Source: Litoreibacter albidus (GTDB lineage Bacteria > Pseudomonadota > Alphaproteobacteria > Rhodobacterales > Rhodobacteraceae). From it: a stretch of 64,000 bases of DNA. The position numbers and the translations under genes are program-made. A model generated the notes under the pieces. It did not search any database, had not been told where the DNA came from, and was given only the letters and a program-made list of their open reading frames with translations. Positions 1-7,321 of this stretch are shown here, in pieces. How positions within the stretch are numbered: the stretch's first letter is position 1; each line of letters begins with the position of its first letter. The stretch is taken from NCBI RefSeq assembly GCF_900107015.1, contig NZ_FNOI01000001.1:684501-748500 (forward strand). The letters are read 5' to 3'.

Positions 1-877
1 GCCCCGCGTCCAAGATCATCTGGTCGTCAGGGCAGGCATCTGCGGCCACAGTCAGCGAGGCGGCGTTTGCCTTGAATTCCGCCGCAACAACGATGTCGCG
101 CGGCAGGATGATTTCACAGCCGGTGGTTTCAGCCTTCGCGAGAATGTCGCGGGCGGTCCCCGCCATATCGTGCTCTGCCAGCGATTTGCCCACACCCACA
201 CCTTGCGCCGCAAGGAAGGTGTTGGCCATGCCGCCGCCGATCACCAGATGGTCAACTTTCTCGATCAGGTTCGACAGCAGGTCCAGCTTGGTTGACACTT
301 TCGCGCCACCAACGATGGCCACAACGGGGCGTTCCGGCGTGCCAAGTGCGGCTTCGAGCGCGCTTAGCTCCTCTTGCATCAGGCGACCTGCGCAAGCGGG
401 CAGCAGTTTGGCCAAGGCCTCTGTCGAGGCATGCGCGCGGTGCGCGGCGGAGAAGGCGTCATTCACATACACGTCGCCCAATGTTGCCAGCCGCGCGGCG
501 AAGCCCGCCTCATTGGCTTCCTCGCCCGGGTTAAAGCGCAGGTTCTCCAACAAGGCGATTTGCCCAGCCTCCAGCGCCGCAACGCTGTCGCTGTAATCGC
601 CATCAATGAATGTCACGGGCTTGCCCAAAATGTCGGACAGGGCAGGGACCACGTGGCGCAGCGACATCTCCGGCACGGTTTTGCCTTTGGGTCTGCCGTA
701 ATGCGCCATCAACACCGGCGTGCCGCCTGCGGCGACGATGTCGCGCACGGTGGGCACGATACGTTCCATACGGGTGGCGTCGGTCACGCGGCCGTCTTCC
801 ATCGGCACGTTGATATCCACGCGAACCAACACGCGTTTGCCGTTCAGGTCGAGATCGTCAAGAGTTTTCCAAGCCAT
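1..877 (-). CDS. pgk: phosphoglycerate kinase (C-terminus beyond the window)
   Basis: Converts 1,3-bisphosphoglycerate and ADP to 3-phosphoglycerate and ATP in the cytoplasm. The visible 292 residues begin [20 protein letters not shown] and show the family hallmarks: the RVDINVP substrate loop near residue 20, [11 protein letters not shown] near 110, the [11 protein letters not shown] stretch near 190 and the IGGGMANTF loop near 225. The ATG at 877 fits the usual N-terminus. The gene lies 86 bp downstream of gap1 on the same strand, so gap1-pgk probably form one unit, with a hairpin between them. The 3' end is off the left edge. Confidence 0.97.
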   Translation of the reverse strand, partial: MAWKTLDDLDLNGKRVLVRVDINVPMEDGRVTDATRMERIVPTVRDIVAAGGTPVLMAHYGRPKGKTVPEMSLRHVVPALSDILGKPVTFIDGDYSDSVAALEAGQIALLENLRFNPGEEANEAGFAARLATLGDVYVNDAFSAAHRAHASTEALAKLLPACAGRLMQEELSALEAALGTPERPVVAIVGGAKVSTKLDLLSNLIEKVDHLVIGGGMANTFLAAQGVGVGKSLAEHDMAGTARDILAKAETTGCEIILPRDIVVAAEFKANAASLTVAADACPDDQMILDAG

Positions 878-903
878 GTGCGTGCTGTCTCCATAAAAGC
901 CTA

Positions 904-930
904 CGGCCCGCTTCTATAAGGAGCGGGCCG
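904..930 (-). terminator. hairpin between gap1 and pgk
   Basis: A perfect 9-bp stem (CGGCCCGCT / AGCGGGCCG) with a 9-nt loop. Read on the minus strand it is followed by TAGGCTTTTATGG, a weak U-rich tract. It may attenuate transcription between gap1 and pgk or stabilise the gap1 message. Confidence 0.55.
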
Positions 931-963
931 CGTGATCTAGTCGTCGGTTGGGGCTAATTGCAG

Positions 964-1968
964 CTAGATAAGCTTGCCCATCGCCACGGCGGTGTCTGCC
1001 ATGCGGTTCGAGAAGCCCCATTCGTTGTCGTACCATGTCAGGATGCGGACCATGCGGCCGTCCAGAACTTTGGTTTGATCCGCCGCAAAGATCGAGGAGC
1101 GCGGGTCGTGGTTGAAGTCGGAGCTGACAAGCTTCTTCTCGGTGTAGCCAAGAATACCTTTCAGCGGGCCGTTCTCTGCGGCGGCCGAGATCAGCGCGTT
1201 CACCTCGTCGATTGTGGTGTCGCGGGCGGCTTCAAAGGTCAAATCCACCACCGATACGTTCGGGGTTGGCACGCGGATCGCCACGCCGTCCAACTTGCCG
1301 TCCAGCTCTGGTAGCACCAAGCCCACGGCCTTGGCGGCACCTGTGGATGTCGGGATCATCGACAAAGCCGCCGCGCGGGCGCGGTACAGGTCTTTGTGCA
1401 TCGTGTCCAAAGTGGGCTGATCGCCCGTGTAGCTGTGGATCGTCGTCATGAAGCCTTTGACGATGCCGATGTTGGCCTCAAGCACGTGCACAACTGGCGA
1501 CAAGCAGTTGGTGGTGCAAGATGCGTTGGACACAACGATGTCGTCGGCGGTCAGGGTTTCGTGGTTCACGCCGTAGACGATGGTTTTGTCCGCGTCCTTG
1601 CCTGGTGCCGAAATCAGCACCCGCGAGGAGCCGTTTTCGAGGTGCGCCTGACAGGCTTCTTTCGATGTGAAAATGCCGGTACATTCCAGAACAACGTCCA
1701 CGTCGCCCCATGGCAGGTCAGCGGGGTTGCGAATGGCGGTTACCTTGATCGGGCCACGGCCCACGTCGATCGTGTCGCCGTCAACGACGACTTCTTGCGG
1801 GAAGCGTCCGTGAACTGAATCGTACTGCAACAGGTGCGCGTTGGTCTCGACTGGGCCTAGGTCATTGATGGCAATCACCTCAATGTCGGTGCGACCGCTC
1901 TCGATGATGCCGCGCAACACATTACGGCCGATGCGACCAAAACCGTTGATGGCTACTTTAACTGACAT
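964..1968 (-). CDS. gap: glyceraldehyde-3-phosphate dehydrogenase, NAD-type
   Basis: Oxidises glyceraldehyde-3-phosphate to 1,3-bisphosphoglycerate. 334 residues, family-typical length. Rossmann motif INGFGRIGR near residue 8; Asp36 in AINDLG is the residue that normally binds the adenosine ribose of NAD and disfavours NADP; catalytic Cys151 in ASCTTNC; C-terminal [12 protein letters not shown]. The ATG at 1968 was chosen over an upstream start because [11 protein letters not shown] is the canonical N-terminus and AGGAGG lies upstream of it. A LacI-type palindrome sits about 34 bp upstream. It is one of two full gap paralogues in the window. Confidence 0.97.
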   Translation of the reverse strand: MSVKVAINGFGRIGRNVLRGIIESGRTDIEVIAINDLGPVETNAHLLQYDSVHGRFPQEVVVDGDTIDVGRGPIKVTAIRNPADLPWGDVDVVLECTGIFTSKEACQAHLENGSSRVLISAPGKDADKTIVYGVNHETLTADDIVVSNASCTTNCLSPVVHVLEANIGIVKGFMTTIHSYTGDQPTLDTMHKDLYRARAAALSMIPTSTGAAKAVGLVLPELDGKLDGVAIRVPTPNVSVVDLTFEAARDTTIDEVNALISAAAENGPLKGILGYTEKKLVSSDFNHDPRSSIFAADQTKVLDGRMVRILTWYDNEWGFSNRMADTAVAMGKLI

Positions 1969-2001
1969 GGGGAGGACCCTCCTGCTGGGAGATTGGAAAT
2001 C

Positions 2002-2015
2002 TGTTACCGCTAACA
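2002..2015. promoter_or_regulatory. LacI-type palindrome upstream of gap1
   Basis: TGTTACCGCTAACA, an almost perfect 14-bp palindrome 34-47 bp upstream of the gap1 start. Closely similar boxes lie upstream of gap2. The shape matches operators of LacI-family regulators of central carbon metabolism (gluconate-repressor type; CceR is such a regulator in Rhodobacter). The identity of the regulator is an inference. Confidence 0.55.
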
Positions 2016-2231
2016 ATTACATTTTGAGGCAAAGGTCAACCGGGGGAGGCTGAATACTGGGCGCGGATTGAGGGGGATTGGCGGGGATTTGCGCGGGGTG
2101 GGCGCTTGATTGGTGCGCGGCTGGCGCTCGGCGCACCACAAAGTTGCCACATTGTGCATGCAATATCCCACCCGTGTGGGGAAAACGCGTGAATTTTAAC
2201 AATTTTGTCTAAGCTTGTGGAGATTGATCCA

Positions 2232-2564
2232 ATGGAACACACCCGCCTTCAACCCATCAAAGGCGCCTCGGCCCGCGAGAAAACGGCGTTTACGATGAAA
2301 ACCATCAAAGAGCTGCTTGCCGAAGAAACTCAGGCCGCTGAAGCCCAAGCCGAGGCACAGCAGCAGCCAGAGATCACAGAGCCGGAAGCCACCGCACCTG
2401 CGCCGCAGATGGAAGAAGCCCCTGTGGCAGAGATCGCGGAGCCTGTTGCAGCAGCACCCAAAGCGGCCACTCTGCCGCCAATCGCACCGACGCCGGAACC
2501 CGAACCCGCCAAGCCCGTCGAGGTGAAGCCACGCTCTTTTCTGGGAAGCTTGATCGGCCGCTAG
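2232..2564 (+). CDS. hypothetical Ala/Pro/Glu-rich protein
   Basis: 110 residues, not recognised. The N-terminus (MEHTRLQPIKGASAREKTAF) looks ordered; from about residue 25 it is a low-complexity run rich in Ala, Glu, Gln and Pro, and it ends in SFLGSLIGR, which could be a short amphipathic or membrane-touching tail. No signal peptide or transmembrane helix. An upstream in-frame ATG at 2205 would add nine residues; 2232 was preferred because the sequence from there reads as a clean N-terminus. It is divergent from gap1 and convergent with the 47-residue gene at 2578. Confidence 0.55.
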   Translation: MEHTRLQPIKGASAREKTAFTMKTIKELLAEETQAAEAQAEAQQQPEITEPEATAPAPQMEEAPVAEIAEPVAAAPKAATLPPIAPTPEPEPAKPVEVKPRSFLGSLIGR

Positions 2565-2577
2565 ATCGCGTGGCCAC

Positions 2578-2721
2578 TCAGCGCCAAAACGCTAAGTAGT
2601 TGGTCAGCTGCAACAGCTTGCGGCCTAGGAATATGTGCAAGTCCCATCCGAAAACGAAATGATCCGCGGCAAGGATGCCACAGATCAGGACCGCCAAAAC
2701 AATCGCTATCTTATCCGTCAT
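2578..2721 (-). CDS. 47-residue membrane protein, gap-associated
   Basis: Translates as MTDKIAIVLAVLICGILAAD followed by HFVFGWDLHIFLGRKLLQLT and NYLAFWR. One N-terminal transmembrane helix (about residues 5-20), then a short amphipathic tail. Small proteins of this design ending in AFWR are found next to gap in Rhodobacteraceae (from memory). It starts 24 bp after the stop of the truncated gap copy with a purine-rich AGAGGA upstream, so it is probably the gene that originally followed gap2 and was pushed about 2.2 kb away by the intervening island. Function unknown. Confidence 0.65.
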   Translation of the reverse strand: MTDKIAIVLAVLICGILAADHFVFGWDLHIFLGRKLLQLTNYLAFWR

Positions 2722-2725
2722 GTCG

Positions 2726-2872
2726 GGCGCGCGTCCTCTGAGGTGTCAGAGGCGTCCCATCGCTGCGGCCACGTCGGCCATGCGGCACGAGAAGCCCCAT
2801 TCGTTGTCATACCAAGCCAATACCCGAACCCTGCGCCCGCCGACAACCTTTGTCTGGTTGGGGGCAAAAATC
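2726..2872. repeat. direct repeat copy 1 (gap2 3' end)
   Basis: About 147 bp almost identical to 4903-5049, with eight mismatches counted by eye. The match covers the last ~125 bp of gap coding sequence plus about 20 bp after the stop. It ends abruptly where copy 1 runs into gttctcttttttgggc. Both copies have the same orientation, the arrangement expected of attL/attR-like ends. Confidence 0.88.
2746..2872 (-). pseudogene. truncated gap2 copy (C-terminal ~41 residues)
   Basis: Encodes IFAPNQTKVVGGRRVRVLAW and [20 protein letters not shown], matching the last ~41 residues of gap2 with only two changes seen (D to N, T to R). Upstream of the matching part the reading frame enters unrelated AT-rich sequence, so no enzyme can be made. 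It is the distal copy of a direct repeat shared with the 3' end of gap2. Confidence 0.9.
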
Positions 2873-2897
2873 GAGTTCTCTTTTTTGGGCAAAAAGA

Positions 2898-3353
2898 TCA
2901 AGAAATCGGCGCGACGGTGGTAGTGGGCATTGCGGCGGCATCCCTGCGCCACAACGCCAGCTTTGCCGAGCTTACGTGCTCAGTAAAGCCGCACCGCAAT
3001 AGTATTTTGGTCATCCACTGACGGTCTGGGTTATCGTGCGAAACTGTCGCTAAGTTGGGCCGCGCATTTCGCGGGCCCAAAGCATGTTGGAGAACCCGAA
3101 CGCCCAGCTTTTGATTCCGCCATTGTGGCGCAACCCAAAGGCCACATTCATTCGTGGTCTGAAAAACGGGGGCGAGAGCTGCGCAGCCAACTTCTAACAT
3201 AAGAACCGAAACATGAACGCTTTGCGCAAACTGCGGCGCCGACGCGCCACCATAGAATGTACTGGGCGCGCCGCAGCTGGCAGCGAAGGCCCTCCATTCG
3301 TCAATCGTCGGAAATATCTGCGTCTGGAGATGATTGTCCAATTTCAGTTTCAT
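2898..3353 (-). CDS. uncharacterised island ORF, weakly GNAT-like
   Basis: 151 residues, not recognised with confidence. The stretch LWVAPQWRNQKLGVRVLQHA resembles the acyl-CoA-binding motif of GNAT acetyltransferases (V.P..R..G.G..LL pattern, imperfect here), and a later CGFTEH is where such proteins carry a conserved Gly-Phe. The first 17 codons overlap the 3' end of the preceding gene in another frame, and the last codons end close to the repeat boundary. It could be a degraded gene, an immunity-type protein or a chance frame. Confidence 0.35.
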   Translation of the reverse strand: MKLKLDNHLQTQIFPTIDEWRAFAASCGAPSTFYGGASAPQFAQSVHVSVLMLEVGCAALAPVFQTTNECGLWVAPQWRNQKLGVRVLQHALGPRNARPNLATVSHDNPDRQWMTKILLRCGFTEHVSSAKLALWRRDAAAMPTTTVAPIS

Positions 3354-3828
3354 ACTCTTGCAGCCGCCTCTCCATCTCGCTCATCGGCAGGTTTTCGACG
3401 CAGTGCCACATTACAAAACTGTCGAAATGTTTGGCGTACCGCTCATCTAGATGCACAAGCAAAACCAGCTCATCCACCTGCGTTGTACCGTCCGGCAAAC
3501 GACCTTTGTTCGTAAAGCCGTAAAGCCCATAGAATGCATCAGGTCCTTTACTGTCAGGATAGACAGGCTTTGCGTCCTCATTTTCCAGAACGACGAGGCG
3601 CAATCCTCGGGCTTGCTGCGTGTTGGTAAGGGTCAGGATCGGGTTACCGTCTCGGTCAGTATCGAACAGCGGTGCATAGCCGGAAAGATCTTCGCCAAGT
3701 AGCTCACGGACCCTTTCGGCCCAATAGAGTTCCAGCATGAGAAACTGATGGTCATCGTTGGGCCATGCGGGAAACGGGAATGCCGGATGGCGACGGATGT
3801 CATCGAGAGTGTAAGTCGGGCTGTTCAT
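3301..3828 (-). CDS. acidic protein, candidate immunity partner
   Basis: 175 residues, not assigned to a family. Soluble and strongly acidic, with a C-terminal SSPDADISDD tail, many Asp/Glu and aromatic residues (YTLDDIRRHPAFPFPAW, FYGLYGFTNKG) and no signal peptide. It lies 6 bp downstream of the toxin-like gene on the same strand. Gene order, size and acidity are typical of immunity proteins for polymorphic toxins. That role is inferred from context only. Confidence 0.6.
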   Translation of the reverse strand: MNSPTYTLDDIRRHPAFPFPAWPNDDHQFLMLELYWAERVRELLGEDLSGYAPLFDTDRDGNPILTLTNTQQARGLRLVVLENEDAKPVYPDSKGPDAFYGLYGFTNKGRLPDGTTQVDELVLLVHLDERYAKHFDSFVMWHCVENLPMSEMERRLQEYETEIGQSSPDADISDD

Positions 3829-3834
3829 CAGGGA

Positions 3835-4359
3835 TCACGCAATAAAGTTGGGTGTCGAGCCATAGCTGTCGACATCGTAGCGCTTACCGCCACTCGGGTC
3901 CGAGGCGGCAAAGGTTTTTTCACCGAGATACCCAGCTGGAGGACGGGCTAAAACATAGCGTTCAAGTCTAACCTTTGCCTGTGTCCGAATGCTTCGCTGG
4001 CGCCGACCGAGCATGGCCCAAGTCGCTTGTGAAAGACCGATCGCTGTGGCTGCAGGAATTGGGGTCGTGCTAACGAAAGCGGGGGCACCGATTGTACTTC
4101 CTGACGTCCCCCCGCAATCCATCCCTTGCGCATGGACCCGTACGCTGTATGGCCTTGGGCAATTGCCCGTCGCGCAGGTGTCTGTTGTGGGCACCGCGGG
4201 TGCCCGCGGTTCGGCGCGTGGCTCCGCGCGTGTAGCTTGGTAAACCTCATTGCCTAGCAAGACGGTGCCGACGGTGATGATGGTCCCGCCGATTGCCCAG
4301 AGCGCCCAACCGGGTGGTCCACCAAGGGCTGCTGGGCCCATTATGGCATATCCGTTCAT
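3835..4359 (-). CDS. toxin-like protein with hydrophobic N-terminus
   Basis: 174 residues. Residues 1-40 are Gly/Ala-rich and hydrophobic (GPPGWALWAIGGTIITVGTV), like the membrane-entry segment seen before the toxic tip of T6SS or contact-dependent effectors. A short Pro/Arg-rich linker with two Cys follows (DTCATGNC), then a compact C-terminal module containing VRVHAQGMDCGGTSGSTIG, RPPAGYLGEKTF and GGKRYDVDSYGSTPNF. The fold and catalytic residues are not recognised. It overlaps the upstream gene by ATGA and is followed by an acidic gene. No PAAR, VgrG or other delivery domain is present, so it is either a cargo effector or an orphan tip. Confidence 0.6.
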   Translation of the reverse strand: MNGYAIMGPAALGGPPGWALWAIGGTIITVGTVLLGNEVYQATRAEPRAEPRAPAVPTTDTCATGNCPRPYSVRVHAQGMDCGGTSGSTIGAPAFVSTTPIPAATAIGLSQATWAMLGRRQRSIRTQAKVRLERYVLARPPAGYLGEKTFAASDPSGGKRYDVDSYGSTPNFIA

Positions 4360-4718
4360 GTCGTTCCCTCCAATACGCGTTGAAAGCCCATGGCCATTAA
4401 GATGACATGGCGGGCTTTTACGTTCCCACTAAGCGCGGGATTGCGCATGATGTAGTGAAATTCTGGGCGGATAGTCATATCAACCCCACTTTGAAGGCAC
4501 AGCGCGAGCAGCCCTCTTTGGTATAGTCCGATATCCGTGAGCGCGACGATGCGCGCATAGATCGATCTGTCCCCGTGTTGCCTGTATGTCGAAATTTGAT
4601 CCGCAAGTTCTGGATCAATCTCGCGGGTGTCTTGCTCAAATTGCCAAAGGCCGTCCGAGAGAGCCTGCGCGGCCACTCGATCTTCCAACTCTTGCATTTG
4701 ACGTGAAGAAAGTCGCAT
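4356..4718 (-). CDS. small helical protein, possible effector adaptor
   Basis: 120 residues from the ATG at 4718; a TTG start at 4733 is the alternative, and neither has a clear Shine-Dalgarno. It begins MRLSSRQMQELEDRVAAQAL and is predicted helical, with no signal peptide. It overlaps the toxin-like gene by four bases, so the two are probably translated together. Small helical proteins in this position often act as effector chaperones or adaptors, but the family is not identified. The upstream DNA is AT-rich (aattaactaataatt) and may hold the island promoter. Confidence 0.55.
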   Translation of the reverse strand: MRLSSRQMQELEDRVAAQALSDGLWQFEQDTREIDPELADQISTYRQHGDRSIYARIVALTDIGLYQRGLLALCLQSGVDMTIRPEFHYIMRNPALSGNVKARHVILMAMGFQRVLEGTT

Positions 4719-4820
4719 GGGGAAATAATACAATTAACTAATAATTAGCGCTTTTTACCTCGAAATTTTGAGTTTGGAAAGCCTGTTGAAACCGACGGGT
4801 AAAACATCGCATCAGCTCAA

Positions 4821-4850
4821 CTCTTTGATAGGGCCCCTCCGATCAAAGAG
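4821..4850. repeat. 9-bp inverted repeat near the island edge
   Basis: CTCTTTGAT and ATCAAAGAG form a perfect 9-bp stem around a 12-nt GC-rich loop. There is no U-tract, so it is not an obvious terminator. It lies about 50 bp inside the gap2-proximal direct repeat. Confidence 0.6.
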
Positions 4851-4875
4851 CCTGCGCCACAAGACGTCGCGCAGG
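4851..4875 (+). repeat. second inverted repeat, terminator-like
   Basis: CCTGCGC and GCGCAGG form a 7-bp stem with an 11-nt loop, followed on the plus strand by TTTTG. It abuts the previous inverted repeat. No plus-strand gene precedes it closely, so its role is unclear. Confidence 0.4.
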
Positions 4876-4902
4876 TTTTGATTTCAGGGGATGTTTAGGT
4901 AA

Positions 4903-5049
4903 GGCGCGCGTCCTCTGAGGTGTCAGAGGCGTCCCATCGCTGCGGCCACGTCGGCCATGCGGCAGGAGAAACCCCATTCGTTGTCATACCAAGCCAGCAC
5001 CCGAACCGTGCGCCCGCCGACGACCTTTGTCTGGTCGGGGGCGAAAATG
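4903..5049. repeat. direct repeat copy 2 (3' end of intact gap2)
   Basis: Partner of 2726-2872. This copy is part of the intact gap2 gene (stop at 4923) plus about 20 bp after it. The repeats bracket the island between 2873 and 4902. Confidence 0.88.
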
Positions 5050-5921
5050 CATGAGTGGGCGGTGTGGTTGAAGTCGATGGAAACTTTCTGCTCCGGATCA
5101 TAGCTCAGAACCGCGCCCATGTGACCGGCGGCGGCCTCGGCCACCACGGCGTTCACGTCTTCGACGGTCACGTCTTTGGAAGCCTCAAATGTCAGATCCA
5201 CGGCGGATACGTTCGGCGTTGGCACGCGCATTGCGGTGCCGTCCAGTTTACCTGCCAGTTCCGGCAGGACTTCGCCCAAGGCTTTCGCTGCGCCGGTGGA
5301 GGTCGGGATCATCGCCATCGCTGCAGCACGCGCGCGGTATAGGTCGGCGTGGCGGCGGTCCAAAGTTGGTTGGTCGCCAGTGTAGCTGTGAATCGTAGTC
5401 ATGATGCCGCGCTCGATACCGATCGCGTCGTTCAAGACTTTCGCCAGCGGGGCAAGGCAGTTGGTGGTGCAGGACCCGTTAGAGACGACTTTATGCTCCG
5501 GCAGCAGGTCACGGTGGTTCACGCCGTAAACGATGGTGCGGTCAACACCGCCCGCAGGGGCAGAAATCAAAACGCGCTTCGCGCCGCGTGACAGGTGCAC
5601 TTCGGATTGGGCCTTGGAGTTGAACTTGCCGGTGCATTCCAACACGACGTCAACGCCGCTCCAGTCCAGTTCTTCGGGATCATAGGTGGAGAACACCTTC
5701 ATCGGGCCACGGCCGATGTCCATTGTGTCACCGTCCACGCGAACCTCTTGGCCAAAGCGGCCATGAACGCTGTCGTACTTCAACAGGTGTGCATTGGTCT
5801 CGATAGGGCCGGTGGCGTTGATGGCGACGACTTGAACGTCGTTGCGTGCGCTCTCGGCGATATGGGCCAGGGTGCAGCGGCCGATGCGGCCGAACCCGTT
5901 GATAGCTACGGTTGTTGTCAT
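4923..5921 (-). CDS. gap: glyceraldehyde-3-phosphate dehydrogenase paralogue
   Basis: 332 residues with the full GAPDH layout: INGFGRIGR near residue 8, catalytic Cys151 in GSCTTNC, phosphate-binding STGAAKAL, C-terminal [12 protein letters not shown]. The Asp that normally contacts the NAD ribose is Ala36 here (AINATG), followed by Thr, so the enzyme may accept NADP and work in the gluconeogenic or NADPH-forming direction; that is an inference from one position. The ATG at 5921 has GGGACC suitably spaced; a GTG two codons upstream is the alternative. Two palindromic boxes lie about 95 and 147 bp upstream. Its last ~125 bp are duplicated at 2746-2872. Confidence 0.95.
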   Translation of the reverse strand: MTTTVAINGFGRIGRCTLAHIAESARNDVQVVAINATGPIETNAHLLKYDSVHGRFGQEVRVDGDTMDIGRGPMKVFSTYDPEELDWSGVDVVLECTGKFNSKAQSEVHLSRGAKRVLISAPAGGVDRTIVYGVNHRDLLPEHKVVSNGSCTTNCLAPLAKVLNDAIGIERGIMTTIHSYTGDQPTLDRRHADLYRARAAAMAMIPTSTGAAKALGEVLPELAGKLDGTAMRVPTPNVSAVDLTFEASKDVTVEDVNAVVAEAAAGHMGAVLSYDPEQKVSIDFNHTAHSCIFAPDQTKVVGGRTVRVLAWYDNEWGFSCRMADVAAAMGRL

Positions 5922-6015
5922 GGTCACAGGTCCCTTTACGCTCCGCTCAATCTTGTCAGGAGGTATAAGGGCTGCGCCCCCATGTGGATACCTTGATTTG
6001 GCTTAAAAATGAAGC

Positions 6016-6029
6016 TGATAGCGTTAACA
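6016..6029. promoter_or_regulatory. LacI-type palindrome, gap2 proximal
   Basis: TGATAGCGTTAACA is similar to the gap1 box at 2002 and to the second gap2 box at 6068. It lies about 95 bp upstream of the gap2 start. Confidence 0.5.
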
Positions 6030-6067
6030 CGCTGGGCCTTGGCGGTGCGGGCGGGGTGTGGTTTGAC

Positions 6068-6081
6068 TGTTAGCGATAACG
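6068..6081. promoter_or_regulatory. LacI-type palindrome, gap2 distal
   Basis: TGTTAGCGATAACG lies 52 bp beyond the previous box, about five helical turns, so two repressor dimers could bind the same DNA face. It is also just past the 3' end of msrB, which reads in the same direction. Confidence 0.5.
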
Positions 6082-6114
6082 AATTGGACGGAGGACCACG
6101 GGGTAAGAATCACC

Positions 6115-6585
6115 TTACTTCGCCACGAACACCAAACTCGCGCCGTTCAGGCAATGGCGCTTGCCGGATGGTGCGGGGCCATCGTCGAAGATGTGGCCCA
6201 AGTGGCTGCCGCAGCGACGACAATGGACCTCGGTGCACGTGGTAAACAGCGTGTTGTCCGGCTTGGTCGCGACGGCGTTGCGAAGGGGCGCGGTGAAGCT
6301 GGGCCAACCGGTGCCGGAATCGTATTTTGCATCTGACGCATACAGCGGCAGATCGCAGCCACGGCAGATGTATGTCCCGCGCGACGTCTCGTCGTTTAAT
6401 GGGCTGAGGTAGGCGTTCTCTGTCTTTTCCTCGCGCATCACCAAATACTGCGTGTCGGTGAGCATCGCCCGCCACTCCGCTTCGCTGCGGGTGACTTCAA
6501 ATATGCCTGTTCCGGCGTGAAGGCGGGAAGTGGCGCAGGCGGCGGTAGCGGTGAGAAGAAATGCGCGGCGTGAAAACTGGGTCAT
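6115..6585 (-). CDS. msrB: peptide-methionine (R)-S-oxide reductase, exported
   Basis: Reduces methionine-R-sulfoxide in proteins. 156 residues; the N-terminus (MTQFSRRAFLLTATAACATS) has a twin-arginine SRRAFL motif and a hydrophobic stretch, so the enzyme is probably Tat-exported to the periplasm. The MsrB domain follows: structural-zinc pairs CRGC and CRRC, the GTGWPSF motif, and the catalytic Cys in RHCLNG. The ATG at 6585 was preferred to a TTG three codons upstream because AGGATTGAG is well placed. It shares orientation with gap2 and the fasciclin gene. Confidence 0.93.
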   Translation of the reverse strand: MTQFSRRAFLLTATAACATSRLHAGTGIFEVTRSEAEWRAMLTDTQYLVMREEKTENAYLSPLNDETSRGTYICRGCDLPLYASDAKYDSGTGWPSFTAPLRNAVATKPDNTLFTTCTEVHCRRCGSHLGHIFDDGPAPSGKRHCLNGASLVFVAK

Positions 6586-6668
6586 GGTGCTCAATCCTAT
6601 TGGTCCGGAGGAGGGTGTCGGGCGGCCAGTGACTGCCGCCCGACGTCGCGTGCCTGGAGAGGACAGCG

Positions 6669-7208
6669 TTATTTTGGAACCAGCACCGAGTTCACCACGT
6701 GAATGACACCGTTCGACTGGTTCACGTCTTGGATGACCATGCCCGCGCCGTTGCCGCTTTCATCAACAATGTAGAGCTTCCCGCCTTTGATGGTCGCAGA
6801 CAACGTGTCGCCCGAAACGGTGAGGAACGAATGAAACCCGCTGTCGGAGGCACGGACCTTGGCGGCGATGTCGCTGCTCGACATTTTGCCGGCAACAACA
6901 TGGGCGGTCAGAACCTTGGTCAGCATGTCCTTGTTTTCGGGCATAAGCAGCGTCTCCACCGTGCCAGCGGGCAGGGCGTCGAAGGCGGCATTCACGGGGG
7001 CGAACACGGTGAACGGTCCGGGGCTTGCAAGGGTGTCAACCAGACCGGCGGCTTTCACGGCGGCGACCAGCGTTGTGTGATCGGCAGAGTTCACGGCGTT
7101 TTCTACGATGTTCTTGTTCTCGAACATCGGCGCACCACCCACATCTGGGTTTGCGGCGAAAGCTGGGGCGGAAAGTACGAGCGTAGCGGCGAGGAAGTGC
7201 TTGATCAT
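6669..7208 (-). CDS. exported fasciclin-domain protein
   Basis: 179 residues from MIKHFLAATLVLSAPAFA, a Sec signal peptide with an AFA-A cleavage site. One fasciclin (FAS1) domain fills the rest: the H1-like VFAPVNAAFDALP motif, LTAHVVAGKM in the YH region, and a C-terminal NGVIHVVNSVLVP. Bacterial FAS1 proteins are periplasmic or surface proteins of adhesive or unknown role. The ATG at 7208 has AAAGGA upstream. It sits 83 bp upstream of msrB on the same strand, so the two may be co-expressed. Confidence 0.92.
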   Translation of the reverse strand: MIKHFLAATLVLSAPAFAANPDVGGAPMFENKNIVENAVNSADHTTLVAAVKAAGLVDTLASPGPFTVFAPVNAAFDALPAGTVETLLMPENKDMLTKVLTAHVVAGKMSSSDIAAKVRASDSGFHSFLTVSGDTLSATIKGGKLYIVDESGNGAGMVIQDVNQSNGVIHVVNSVLVPK

Positions 7209-7321
7209 GTCGTTGTCCTTTGCATGGAGCGGGGCCAAATGCCCGGCTATGCAAGAACCCACGTGGACAGGATCAGGAAAGTTTCAGGCAGGGGCAAAAT
7301 AAATTGCCCCCGCGCGTAGAT

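Noticed and set aside
2017-2242. Short frames upstream of gap1
   Set aside because: They cover the gap1 promoter and operator region and look like chance frames.
2720-5049. IS element or transposon as source of the island
   Set aside because: No transposase, terminal inverted repeats or short target duplication is visible; the long gap repeat is not IS-like.
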